A stretch of 64,000 nt of DNA from an uncultured Pelagibacteraceae bacterium. Its GTDB lineage: Bacteria; Pseudomonadota; Alphaproteobacteria; Pelagibacterales; Pelagibacteraceae. The stretch covers positions 25,538-89,537 of the forward strand of contig CACNVX010000002.1 in the NCBI GenBank assembly GCA_902624045.1, written 5' to 3'. The notes below the pieces were generated by a model. That model did not search any database and was not told the DNA's origin. It saw nothing but the letters and a program-made list of their open reading frames with translations. Below are positions 50,417-59,287 of the stretch, piece by piece (the stretch's first letter is position 1; every line of letters begins with the position of its first letter). The position numbers were made by a program, and so were the translations under genes.

Positions 50417-51265
50417 ATGGCTACTGGCAGAGATGATTTTGTAATTGCCATTAGATCAGCTTTTTTAAAAAAAAAGGATAAACAAAAATTCTCATTATTA
50501 ACTTTAATTTTTGTGTCAATTTTCGTTATTGTATTAAGTAATTTTAATTTTAAAATTATCCAATATTTAAAATTAGGTATAAATGAAATTATTTATAGAT
50601 CCTCTTATATTGCGTCAGTTCCAGAAAATAAAATTAGAGAAATAGTTTCTGACATAAGATCTCATTTAAATATATATGAGAATCATCAAAAAATATTAAT
50701 TAAAAATGAAAATATAGAGCAAACTAAATTATTAAATAATTTTCTTACAGCAGAGAATAAAAAACTCAGAAAACTAATAGATGAAAGTATAAGCTCAGAA
50801 GAAATATTTGCTAAAGTATTAATTGATAAAGATAGTCCATATTTAAAATCGGTGATTTTAAATAAAGGTACCAAGGATAATGTTAAAATTGGTATGGCTG
50901 TTATAGATGAAGTCTATTTGGTTGGTCAAATAATTGAGGTAAATTATACAAATTCAAGGGCTTTACTCTTATCAGATTTAAATAGTAAAATTCCCTCTGT
51001 TTTAGAACCTGATGACATCCAGGCAGTGGTATCTGGCGCAGGAAGTAATTTTGGCACAATTGAACACACACAAGAGGATTATAAAGAAAGTTTAGAAAAT
51101 AAAGTCGTTATCGCTTATACTTCGGGTCTTGGTGGATTATTCAAACCGGGAATACCCATTGGAAAAATTGATATAGGTTCTAATGGAAAAATAAGATTTT
51201 TCTCTGATTTTACTCAACTAAACTATGTAAAAATTTTATCTTTTAAAGTAGGTGGCGAAAAGTAA
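50417..51265 (+). CDS. mreC: Rod shape-determining protein MreC
   Basis: Bitopic elongasome protein that activates PBP2. A membrane helix (about residues 25-42, FSLLTLIFVSIFVIVLSNF) is followed by a coiled coil (about 85-120) and the beta-rich core with VLIDKDSPYLKSVILNKGTKDNVKIGMAVIDE, a segment typical of MreC. Length 282 aa is normal. The assignment also rests on its position between mreB and mreD. Confidence 0.92.
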   Translation: MATGRDDFVIAIRSAFLKKKDKQKFSLLTLIFVSIFVIVLSNFNFKIIQYLKLGINEIIYRSSYIASVPENKIREIVSDIRSHLNIYENHQKILIKNENIEQTKLLNNFLTAENKKLRKLIDESISSEEIFAKVLIDKDSPYLKSVILNKGTKDNVKIGMAVIDEVYLVGQIIEVNYTNSRALLLSDLNSKIPSVLEPDDIQAVVSGAGSNFGTIEHTQEDYKESLENKVVIAYTSGLGGLFKPGIPIGKIDIGSNGKIRFFSDFTQLNYVKILSFKVGGEK

Positions 51266-51783
51266 TGTCATCACTTAATAAAAGTTCTTTTTTAAAAATT
51301 TTTATATCTTATCTACCTATAATTATTTTGTTCTTTTCTGTATTTAATGAATTTGATTTTAATTATTTAAATCTAGATTATTTTGCATTTAATTTTGTTC
51401 ATTTATTAATTTTCTTTTGGACCTTGAGAAATCCAGATCTATTAGGTTACTTTCTTATTTTTCTTGCTGGAATAATTAATGATGTTGTTATAGGGATACC
51501 AATAGGAATTAGTAGCCTTTGTTATTTAATTCTTTGTTCAGTAACTGCGTACATAAGAAATATAACTTTAACTCCAAATTTTATTAAAGATTGGATTTCA
51601 TTATTATTTACCCTTCTATTAATAAATTCTATTCAAGTCATAATTTTGGATTTGATTTTTTTAATAAAAGTTGAATATATAAATTACCTAATTAATACTG
51701 GATTTACTTTTATATTTTACCCAATATTTTTTGTAATATTTAATTTTTTAAACGAAAAAATTTCATATCAAACAAATGATTAA
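51265..51783 (+). CDS. mreD: Rod shape-determining protein MreD
   Basis: Small membrane protein of the elongasome. Five or so hydrophobic segments fill the 172 residues, with WTLRNPDLLGYFLIFLAGIINDVVIGIPIGISSL as the conserved MreD feature (quoted in two overlapping parts: WTLRNPDLLGYFL and GIINDVVIGIPIG). The sequence is poorly conserved in the family, so its position between mreC and mrdA carries much of the weight. Overlaps mreC by 1 bp and mrdA by 8 bp. Confidence 0.85.
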   Translation: MSSLNKSSFLKIFISYLPIIILFFSVFNEFDFNYLNLDYFAFNFVHLLIFFWTLRNPDLLGYFLIFLAGIINDVVIGIPIGISSLCYLILCSVTAYIRNITLTPNFIKDWISLLFTLLLINSIQVIILDLIFLIKVEYINYLINTGFTFIFYPIFFVIFNFLNEKISYQTND

Positions 51784-53698
51784 ATCTAATTCAGGTATAA
51801 GAAAAGCAGACGTGATAAATAGGAGGATGTTTATTATTGGAGTGGCTAAAGTTGTAGTTTTTGCTGGTATTGTCACTCGATTATTTTCACTACAAATAAA
51901 TGAAAATAAAAAATATCTTACACTTTCTGATAAAAATAGAATTCGAGAATGGAAACTTCCACCCACAAGAGGAAATATAGTTGATTATTTTGGAAATATC
52001 ATTGCAGGAAATTTAAAAGTCTATCAATTGCATATAATTCCAGAGCAAGTTGAAAATTTTAATTATTTATTAGTTAGGTTAAAAAACCTTTTAAATTTAA
52101 GTGAAAAAAAAATTGCCAAAATAAATAAATTAAAATTAGAACTAAAGCCTTGGGATAGTATAATTGTTTCCGAAAATTTAAGCTGGAGCCAATTTGTAAA
52201 AATTAACAATTACTTATATGACCTAGTGGGCGTTAAACCAGTTATGACTATCTCTAGAAACTATCCATTTAAAGATGTGTATACACATATTCTTGGATAT
52301 GTAAGCCAACCAAATGAGCAAGAAATTTTAGATAGTCAAATTATTCAGGAAAAGTTTGTACCTGGAATGAAAATTGGAAAGTTGGGTCTTGAAAAAAGAC
52401 TTGAAAATCACTTAATAGGAACAAATGCAATTCAAAGATACGAAGTTAATGCTTATGGCAAAAGAATCAATCAACTCGAACACCAAAAAGGTAAGCAAGG
52501 ATCAAAAATACGTTTAACAGTAGATACAGAAATACAAAAAGCTTGTGCAGAATTACTAACAGATAAAGCAGGCTCTATTAGTGTAATGGACGTTTATACT
52601 GGAGATATAATTGCTATGTATTCATCCCCCTCATATGATCCAAATTTATTCTTATTTGGTATAAGCCAAGATGAATGGCAATTAATTAGAAATAATCCTT
52701 TAAAACCTCTAATTAATAAAACTCTTTCAGGTCTTTATTCACCTGGCTCAACAATAAAACCAATCGTTGCACTCTCAGCCTTAGAAAATAATGTTATTGA
52801 TACAAAGTTTAAAGTTAAATGCACAGGTAAAATGGAGTTGTATGGACAAACATTTCATTGCTGGAAAGAAAAAGGACATGGTTGGGTAAGTTTAAAAAAT
52901 GCAATGAAACAATCCTGTGACACCTATTTTTATGAGGTTTCAAGATTATTAGGTGTTGATCGATTAAATTTAACAGCCGAGAAATTTGGTTTAGGTAAAA
53001 AAGTACTCGGAGATTATTTTGATGTAGAAAAAAAAGGATTATTCCCGAATACAAAATGGAAAAAAAATAATCTTGGTAAAGGGTGGGTATTAGGAGAAAC
53101 ATTGATAACAGGTATTGGTCAAGGTTACATACAATCTACTCCTTTACAACTTTGTATGATGACTGCACAAATTGCAAATGGTGGTTATGCAATAAAACCA
53201 AAAATAGTCGTAGATAGTAATCCAATATCTTATGAGGATGCAAAACAATCCATGGAAAATGAATTATTATTTAATAAAGATTCTGAATTATTAAGAGATA
53301 AAAAGTTGTTTAAAAATAAAAAAAATATAAAAATTGTTCAAGAAGCAATGTTTAGTTCTACAAATGAAAGATTTGGAACTTCTTACAAATCAAGAATTGA
53401 TGATCCTAAATATCAATTTGCAGGTAAAACTGGAACTGCGCAGGTAAAGAGAATTAGTAAAAGAGAAAGAGAATTAGATTTAGAACTACAGCAAATTCCT
53501 TATAAAGATAGGGATCATGCATTGTATGTTGCTTACGGTCCTTACATAAATCCAAGATATGCAATGAGTATAATAGTTGAGCATGGTGGGTCAGGAAGTA
53601 AGGCTGCTGCACCTATTGCAAAAAAATTATTTAAATTAATCATTGATAGACATGATTTAAGAAATGAACAATCAAATTTTGAGAGAATTACAGTTTAA
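51776..53698 (+). CDS. mrdA: Penicillin-binding protein 2 (MrdA)
   Basis: Class B PBP, the transpeptidase of the elongasome. An N-terminal membrane anchor (about residues 19-38) precedes the PBP dimer domain with PPTRGNIVDYFG. The transpeptidase domain has SPGSTIKP (Ser325, Lys328), SCDTYFYE (SxN-type motif as SCD, as usual in PBP2) and KTGTAQ. Length 640 aa is typical. Followed by rodA with a 1-bp overlap, its glycosyltransferase partner. Confidence 0.96.
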   Translation: MIKSNSGIRKADVINRRMFIIGVAKVVVFAGIVTRLFSLQINENKKYLTLSDKNRIREWKLPPTRGNIVDYFGNIIAGNLKVYQLHIIPEQVENFNYLLVRLKNLLNLSEKKIAKINKLKLELKPWDSIIVSENLSWSQFVKINNYLYDLVGVKPVMTISRNYPFKDVYTHILGYVSQPNEQEILDSQIIQEKFVPGMKIGKLGLEKRLENHLIGTNAIQRYEVNAYGKRINQLEHQKGKQGSKIRLTVDTEIQKACAELLTDKAGSISVMDVYTGDIIAMYSSPSYDPNLFLFGISQDEWQLIRNNPLKPLINKTLSGLYSPGSTIKPIVALSALENNVIDTKFKVKCTGKMELYGQTFHCWKEKGHGWVSLKNAMKQSCDTYFYEVSRLLGVDRLNLTAEKFGLGKKVLGDYFDVEKKGLFPNTKWKKNNLGKGWVLGETLITGIGQGYIQSTPLQLCMMTAQIANGGYAIKPKIVVDSNPISYEDAKQSMENELLFNKDSELLRDKKLFKNKKNIKIVQEAMFSSTNERFGTSYKSRIDDPKYQFAGKTGTAQVKRISKRERELDLELQQIPYKDRDHALYVAYGPYINPRYAMSIIVEHGGSGSKAAAPIAKKLFKLIIDRHDLRNEQSNFERITV

Positions 53699-54822
53699 TG
53701 TTTCAACACGATAGATTAAATAATGAGATAACATTTTTACAAAAGATTAAAAATTTAGATTATATATTGTTAATTTCCGTCATTCTTCTCTCTGTAGTTA
53801 GTGTTTTTATTATGTATTCTACAGACGGAGGAGAAATACTTTTTCACACCAAAAATCATTTTATAAAACTTTTGGTTTTTTTTCCATTAATGATTTTTGT
53901 AGCTTTTTTTAATATTAAATTTTGGCATAATTTTTCTTACATTATTTATTTTATTGTAATTATTTTATTAATTTATGTTTCATTTTTTGGAATTAAATCC
54001 TCTGGTTCGCAAAGATGGATGGATCTTTATTTATTTGTTTTGCAACCCTCAGAGCTTATGAAGATAGCTATTATAATGTGTCTTGCAAAATATTATAATA
54101 GATTAAAAATTGAAAATGTGAATTCATTCACCAGTATTACTATTGTATTATCAATTATATTTATTCCAGTGATTTTTGTTGTTTCTCAACCCGACCTCGG
54201 TACATCAATTTTGATAGCTTTAAGTGGATTAATTATTTTGTGGTTGGGAGGGGTAAAAATAAAATACTTTATTTACTCATTTTTTACGTTCTTGATTTCT
54301 CTACCATTTATAATTTCATTTCTTAAACCTTATCAAAAACTCAGAATACTTACTTTTTTAGATCCAGATAGAGACCCATTAGGTGCTGGTTATCAAATAA
54401 TACAATCAAAAATTGCTATAGGTTCAGGAGGGTTAAATGGCAAAGGTTTTTTGAAAGGTACTCAGAGTTATTTAGATTTTTTACCCGAAAAACATACAGA
54501 TTTTATTTTTACTTTATTCTCTGAAGAGTTTGGTTTTATAGGCTCAGTATTACTTCTAATTCTATATTCTATAATTATTTTTAGAATTATTAGAATAGGT
54601 TCTATTTCAAGAAGTAATTTTGCTAGACTTTTTTGTTTTGGTTATGCTTTTGCAATATTTATTTATATAGTAGTAAACTTGTCCATGGTTCTAGGTTTAC
54701 TACCTATAGTTGGGTCTCCGCTACCAATAATGTCATATGGTGGTTCATCAATGTTGGCTACCATGATTGGTTTTGGTATAGTATTAAGCGCAAAGATTAA
54801 TCATAAACAAGTAATTGCTTAA
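53698..54822 (+). CDS. rodA: Peptidoglycan glycosyltransferase RodA (MrdB)
   Basis: SEDS-family membrane glycosyltransferase that polymerises lipid II with PBP2. About ten membrane segments. Characteristic SEDS motifs are GSQRWMDLYLFVLQPSELMKIAI, VVSQPDLGTSILIALSG, the loop FLDPDRDPLGAGYQIIQSKIAIGSGGLNGKG (parts: DPLGAGYQIIQS and GSGGLNGKG), FLPEKHTDFIFTLFSEEFG with the catalytic Glu/Asp region, and PLPIMSYGGSSM. Length 374 aa is normal. Last gene of the shape operon. Confidence 0.96.
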   Translation: MFQHDRLNNEITFLQKIKNLDYILLISVILLSVVSVFIMYSTDGGEILFHTKNHFIKLLVFFPLMIFVAFFNIKFWHNFSYIIYFIVIILLIYVSFFGIKSSGSQRWMDLYLFVLQPSELMKIAIIMCLAKYYNRLKIENVNSFTSITIVLSIIFIPVIFVVSQPDLGTSILIALSGLIILWLGGVKIKYFIYSFFTFLISLPFIISFLKPYQKLRILTFLDPDRDPLGAGYQIIQSKIAIGSGGLNGKGFLKGTQSYLDFLPEKHTDFIFTLFSEEFGFIGSVLLLILYSIIIFRIIRIGSISRSNFARLFCFGYAFAIFIYIVVNLSMVLGLLPIVGSPLPIMSYGGSSMLATMIGFGIVLSAKINHKQVIA

Positions 54823-54843
54823 TTATAATTTAAATTGCTCTAT

Positions 54844-54879
54844 TTGCCACTCGTATGATTAAACTTTCGCTTGTATAAT
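54844..54879 (+). promoter_or_regulatory. Promoter-like region upstream of the DadA-like gene
   Basis: A consensus -10, TATAAT, is at 54874-54879. At 17 bp spacing the -35 position (54851-54856) reads TCGTAT, a poor match, directly preceded by TTGCCAC (54844-54850). The same TTGCCACTYGYAT arrangement occurs before livK. Confidence 0.45.
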
Positions 54880-54921
54880 TTGTCGCCCTAAAAAATTATG
54901 TTTTAATTGTATAACAACGCA

Positions 54922-56163
54922 ATGAATAAAAATCTTAACATTGGAATAGTTGGAGCAGGTATTCAAGGAGTTTCAAATGCTTTGTTCCTCCAAAAAAAAG
55001 GTTTTAATGTGACTATCTTTGATAGAGATAATCCAGGAAGTCAGGCAGCATCATATGGAAATGCAGGGCATTTCTCGCCCTATGCCTCTGTCCCATTAAA
55101 TAGACCAGATGTCTTAGCTGATGTGCCTGCAATGCTTTTAAATTCTACTGGCCCACTTGCTTTAAAATGGAATTATGTACCTAAAATGCTTCCTTGGTTT
55201 TTAAAATTTATTTTGAATTCAACAAAAGCCAAAATGATGCATACAGCAAAAAATATGCATCAGATATTAAATTTAGCTTTACCTGCTTATGATGAGTTAT
55301 TTGATGAGATTAATTTAGAAGGATTAGTTGAAAATAAAGGTATACTTTATATTTGGAATGATAAGGATTTAAAAAGTAGAGAATTAGAAATTAAAGTTAG
55401 GGAAGAATTAGGTGTCGAACAATATTTAGTGAATAAGGCTGAAATTCATGATCTCGAACCAAATATTAAACCTTTTTATCATGCTGGGGTATATTATCCT
55501 TACGCAAGACATGCAAGAAATCCAAAAAGAATTCTTTTGAAGTTATTTGATTTATTTTTAGAAAAAGGTGGAAATTTTAACAAAGTAAATATTAAAGATA
55601 TAAGTCTTGATGATGAAAAACCTGTTTTTAAAACTGAAACTCAAAAATATGTTTTTGATAAAGCAGTTATAGCCTGCGGTGCCTTTTCAAAAAAATTAAC
55701 AGATAATTTTGGTGAAAAAATACCTTTAGATACTGAGCGTGGATACCATGTTCATTTCAAAAATTGTGATCATTTATTAAGTAGACCTGTAATTTATTCT
55801 AATCGTGGGTTTGGAATAACACCAATGGAACAAGGCTTGAGAGTTGTGGGGACTGTAGAATTTGGTGGCTTAGATAATCCATTGTCTAAATCAAGGGTTA
55901 AGAATTTAATAAATAACGCAAAATATATGCTTGGAGACTTACCAGAACATGAGGATGAATGGTTAGGATTTAGGCCAACTTTACCTGATTTTTTACCTGT
56001 AATGGGACCATCAAAAAATTATAAAAATATTTATTATTGTTTTGGACATCATCATTTGGGATGGACTTTGGGTCCAATTTCTGGAAAGATTGTTTCAGGA
56101 ATGATAGCGAACGAAAATACAAACCTGGATTTAAAACCTTATAGTTCGCTTAGATTTAGTTAA
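54922..56163 (+). CDS. DadA-like FAD-dependent amino acid oxidoreductase
   Basis: Flavoprotein of the DAO/DadA family (D-amino acid dehydrogenase small-subunit-like or glycine/sarcosine oxidase-like). The N-terminal dinucleotide fold is GIVGAGIQGVSNALFLQKKG, ending in FDRD. The middle GASQAASYGNAGH-type segment reads NPGSQAASYGNAGHFSPYA, and the C-terminal FGHHHLGWTLGPISGKIVSG binds FAD. ATG 54922 (413 aa) is preferred over TTG 54907. The substrate is unproven; deamination of a D-amino acid would suit the hydroxyacid dehydrogenase two genes downstream. Confidence 0.88.
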   Translation: MNKNLNIGIVGAGIQGVSNALFLQKKGFNVTIFDRDNPGSQAASYGNAGHFSPYASVPLNRPDVLADVPAMLLNSTGPLALKWNYVPKMLPWFLKFILNSTKAKMMHTAKNMHQILNLALPAYDELFDEINLEGLVENKGILYIWNDKDLKSRELEIKVREELGVEQYLVNKAEIHDLEPNIKPFYHAGVYYPYARHARNPKRILLKLFDLFLEKGGNFNKVNIKDISLDDEKPVFKTETQKYVFDKAVIACGAFSKKLTDNFGEKIPLDTERGYHVHFKNCDHLLSRPVIYSNRGFGITPMEQGLRVVGTVEFGGLDNPLSKSRVKNLINNAKYMLGDLPEHEDEWLGFRPTLPDFLPVMGPSKNYKNIYYCFGHHHLGWTLGPISGKIVSGMIANENTNLDLKPYSSLRFS

Positions 56164-57066
56164 GTGACAAAAGATAATAATTTTTTAGCTTATTTATATC
56201 TATTTTTGACAGTAACTTTCTGGGCAGGGAACTTTGTGGTTGGCAAGCTTGCAAGTTTTTATGAGGTTCCACCTTTTTCTTTAAATTTTTATCGATGGTT
56301 TTTTGCTTGGTTAATTTTAGTACCTTTTACAATTCCTGAAATTTTAGAGAAGAGAAATTATATAATTAAAAATTATAAATTATTTATAATATTAGGAATT
56401 ACTAGTATTACAGTATTTAACTCTATAGTTTATTATTCTTTAAATTTCACTCAAGTTATCAGTGGAGTATTGATGATATCAACTATACCTGTAATGATAA
56501 TGTTGTTTTCATCAATTTTAAAAATTGAAAAAACGAATATATTTCAAATCATAGGAGTAATATTTTCCTTTGTAGGTGTAATTATGATCATAACTAAGGC
56601 AAATTTTGAGATATTAAAAAATTTGGATTTCAATAAAGGTGACATAACTATGGTTGTAGCGATGTTTTCTTGGGCACTTTATTCAACTTTATTAAAAGGA
56701 AAAAAGTATGAGCTATCCCAAATATCATTGCTTCAAGTAGTAATAACCTTTGGATTAATATTTTTGATACCAGTTTATTTTATAGAGTATCAAATAGGAT
56801 TTAGAATAAATTTAGATTTACCTTTCATTTTAATTTTATCCTATGTAGTTTTGTTTCCAGGTTTGGCATCTTTTCTGTTATGGATAAAAGGAATTTCTAT
56901 GATTGGTGCTAACCGTTCAGGTGTCTTTTTGCATTTAATGCCAATTTTAAGTGCAATAATGGCGATGATTTTTTTTAGCGAAAAATTTATGTTTTATCAT
57001 ATTTTAGGTGCGTGTTTTATTATCTCAGGAATACTACTATCAAATAAGAAAGTTAAAAATGCTTAA
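56164..57066 (+). CDS. EamA/DMT family transporter
   Basis: Membrane protein with ten hydrophobic segments in two EamA repeats (about residues 8-138 and 155-296). The typical N-terminal WAGNFVVGKLA and YRWFFAWLILVPF and the second-repeat WALYSTLLKG and PGLASFLLWIKGISMIGANRSGVF are visible. Length 300 aa is standard for drug/metabolite transporters. The substrate is unknown. The start is GTG 56164 immediately after the flavoenzyme's stop; it overlaps the next gene by 8 bp. Confidence 0.9.
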   Translation: MTKDNNFLAYLYLFLTVTFWAGNFVVGKLASFYEVPPFSLNFYRWFFAWLILVPFTIPEILEKRNYIIKNYKLFIILGITSITVFNSIVYYSLNFTQVISGVLMISTIPVMIMLFSSILKIEKTNIFQIIGVIFSFVGVIMIITKANFEILKNLDFNKGDITMVVAMFSWALYSTLLKGKKYELSQISLLQVVITFGLIFLIPVYFIEYQIGFRINLDLPFILILSYVVLFPGLASFLLWIKGISMIGANRSGVFLHLMPILSAIMAMIFFSEKFMFYHILGACFIISGILLSNKKVKNA

Positions 57067-58009
57067 AGTTGCTATATTAGATGATTACCAAAATGTTGCT
57101 CAACAATTTGTAGATTTAGAAAAATTATCTGGAAAATATGAATTTAAGATTTTTAGTGAGCCTTTTACAGATGAATCAGATGCAATTGAACAGTTAGCTG
57201 ATTTTGAGGCTCTTTTAATAATGAGAGAAAGAACTCCAATTACAAAAAATTTAATCGAAAAATTAAATGATTTAAAATTTATTATCACAAGTGGATTAAG
57301 AAATAAATCTATTGATTTAGATGCAGCAAAGAAAAGAAAAATTATAGTCTGTGGTACAGATATAAATGTTAATCCAACACCTGAACTTACATGGGCTTTA
57401 ATTCTTGGTTTAGCAAGAAATTTTAAGGAAGAAATTGATAATATGTATCAAGGATACTGGCAAACAACAATTGGCTTTGAATTAAAAGGCAAAATCTTAG
57501 GTTTAATTGGCCTTGGAAGAGTGGGTACAGAAGTAGCTAAAATTGGAAAAGCTTTTGGGATGCAAGTTATGGCGTGGAGTGAAAATTTAAGCCTTGATAA
57601 ATGCAAAGAATTAGATGTTCTCCCTTCTAGCAAGGATGATTTAATTACAAATTCTGATGTACTTTCAATTCATGTTCAAGGAGGTGAAAGGTATAAAGAT
57701 TGTATAACTTTGAAGGAATTAGATAAAATGAAAAAAACTTCCTTTTTAATTAACACTTCAAGAGGCCCTATTGTTAATGAGGATGACTTAATTATTGCAT
57801 TGTCAACAAATGTGATCGCAGGAGCTGGAATCGATGTATATGATAAAGAACCATTGCCAGAAAACAATAAGCTCAGATTTTTACCTAATGCATTACTTAC
57901 GCCGCATATTGGTTATGTGACAGCTGAAAATTATAGTATTTTTTATAATCAAATGATTGAGGGGCTTGAAGCTTGTGTTAATGGAAAGCCAATTAGAGTT
58001 TTAGAATAA
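57059..58009 (+). CDS. D-2-hydroxyacid dehydrogenase family protein
   Basis: NAD-dependent dehydrogenase of the D-isomer-specific family (phosphoglycerate/lactate dehydrogenase-like). The Rossmann motif is GLIGLGRVGTEVAKIGKAFGM, the catalytic Arg lies in LINTSRGPIVNEDDLI (INTSRGP), the Glu in DVYDKEPLP and the His in LTPHIGYVT. From ATG 57059 the protein has 316 aa; the in-frame ATG at 57008 would run deep into the transporter gene. The substrate is unknown. Confidence 0.92.
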   Translation: MLKVAILDDYQNVAQQFVDLEKLSGKYEFKIFSEPFTDESDAIEQLADFEALLIMRERTPITKNLIEKLNDLKFIITSGLRNKSIDLDAAKKRKIIVCGTDINVNPTPELTWALILGLARNFKEEIDNMYQGYWQTTIGFELKGKILGLIGLGRVGTEVAKIGKAFGMQVMAWSENLSLDKCKELDVLPSSKDDLITNSDVLSIHVQGGERYKDCITLKELDKMKKTSFLINTSRGPIVNEDDLIIALSTNVIAGAGIDVYDKEPLPENNKLRFLPNALLTPHIGYVTAENYSIFYNQMIEGLEACVNGKPIRVLE

Positions 58010-58011
58010 CC

Positions 58012-58911
58012 ATGGATTTACCTGTTGTAAATCATGAGGACTATTTTGCAAAAATTGGAGATGATCACAAATTCCCAATTAAAAAATTTGGAGAATTAGC
58101 AAATTATCTTACGAAAAATAAAATAGTTAAAAAATTTCATAAACCATATGCTTGTTCATTTGAAACATTAAGTTACGCACATTCAAAAAATTATATCTCC
58201 GACATAAAAAACAAAACATTGAGTAAGGAGGGCATAAAAAAAATTGGATTTCCACTTGTAGATAGTGTTGTACAAAGATCTTTAGTTGCTACTGGTGGAA
58301 CTGTTTTAGCATCTAAACTAGCAATTAATTATGGTATTTCATGCAATACAGCAGGCGGCAGTCATCACGCTAATTACGATGGAGGTGCTGGATATTGTGT
58401 TTTTAATGATGTAGCGGTCGCAGCTCATTATTTAATTAATAGAGGTTTAGCTAATAAAATATTAATTGTTGATTTAGATGTTCACCAAGGAAATGGTAAT
58501 TCAGAAATTTTCAAAGATAATAGAAGTGTTTTTACATTCAGTATGCATTCCAAAACAAATTATCCAGCCAAAAAATCAAATAGTGATTTGGATGTGGAGC
58601 TTGAGGATAATTTAGAAGATAATGCCTACATCAAAACTTTAAAACATTATTTAAGCGAACTAAATAAAGAAAATTTTAATTTTGTTTTTTATATAGCAGG
58701 AGTTGATATTCATTTTAATGACCGATTAGGTAAATTAAAAATTTCTGATGAAGGCATTAAATTAAGAGACGAATTAGTTGTAGAAAATTTTTTTTCACAA
58801 AGAATACCATTTTGTGGAGTTTTAGGTGGGGGTTATAATAAAGATTTTAACAAACTCATAGAATTACATTCAATGTTGCACCAATCTTGTGCTAAATATA
58901 TAGAATCATGA
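58012..58911 (+). CDS. Histone deacetylase family amidohydrolase
   Basis: Zn-dependent arginase-deacetylase fold protein; bacterial members include acetylpolyamine amidohydrolases and AcuC-like enzymes. Catalytic His118-His119 lie in GGSHHANYDGGAGYCVFND; zinc ligands are Asp156 and His158 (VDLDVHQGNG) and Asp232 (AGVDIHF). GGGYNKDF near the C-terminus holds the oxyanion region. Length 299 aa is typical of the short bacterial type. It starts 2 bp after the dehydrogenase gene, so the substrate may be an acylated amine or amide from the same pathway. Confidence 0.92.
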   Translation: MDLPVVNHEDYFAKIGDDHKFPIKKFGELANYLTKNKIVKKFHKPYACSFETLSYAHSKNYISDIKNKTLSKEGIKKIGFPLVDSVVQRSLVATGGTVLASKLAINYGISCNTAGGSHHANYDGGAGYCVFNDVAVAAHYLINRGLANKILIVDLDVHQGNGNSEIFKDNRSVFTFSMHSKTNYPAKKSNSDLDVELEDNLEDNAYIKTLKHYLSELNKENFNFVFYIAGVDIHFNDRLGKLKISDEGIKLRDELVVENFFSQRIPFCGVLGGGYNKDFNKLIELHSMLHQSCAKYIES

Positions 58912-59282
58912 CAAAAAAAATAAATTCTAATTTAACCGCAGAACAAAAATTAATTCTGTTTGAAGAAGGAACTGAGCGTGCAGGTTCAAGTGAACTTAAT
59001 AATGAAAAAAGAGAGGGAAGTTTTCATTGTGCAAATTGTGATGAAAAATTATTTGATTCAAAAACAAAATATGAGAGTGGCTCAGGTTGGCCCTCGTTTT
59101 ATGAATCTTTACCAGATGTCTTTGACACAAAGACAGATCACCATATTGGATATGCAAGAACTGAGTATCATTGTAAAAAATGTGGTGGACATCATGGTCA
59201 TATTTTTGATGATGGTCCAGAGCCAACTGGAAAAAGATACTGTAATAATGGGGTATGTTTAGTTTTTAAACCTAAGAGTTAA
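58908..59282 (+). CDS. msrB: Peptide-methionine (R)-S-oxide reductase MsrB
   Basis: Repairs R-methionine sulfoxide in proteins. Zinc-binding CANC and CKKC pairs, GSGWPSFYESLPD, HIGYARTEYHCKKCGGHHGHIFDDGP and the catalytic RYCNNGVCLVF (Cys at CNNG) are present. Length 124 aa is a minimal, single-domain MsrB. It overlaps the deacetylase-like gene by 4 bp. Confidence 0.95.
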   Translation: MTKKINSNLTAEQKLILFEEGTERAGSSELNNEKREGSFHCANCDEKLFDSKTKYESGSGWPSFYESLPDVFDTKTDHHIGYARTEYHCKKCGGHHGHIFDDGPEPTGKRYCNNGVCLVFKPKS

Positions 59283-59287
59283 AATTA

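Noticed and set aside
58960..59262. A 100-aa open frame in another frame within msrB
   Set aside because: The zinc and catalytic cysteine motifs of MsrB are all in the other frame; this one is Met/Val-rich with no family resemblance.
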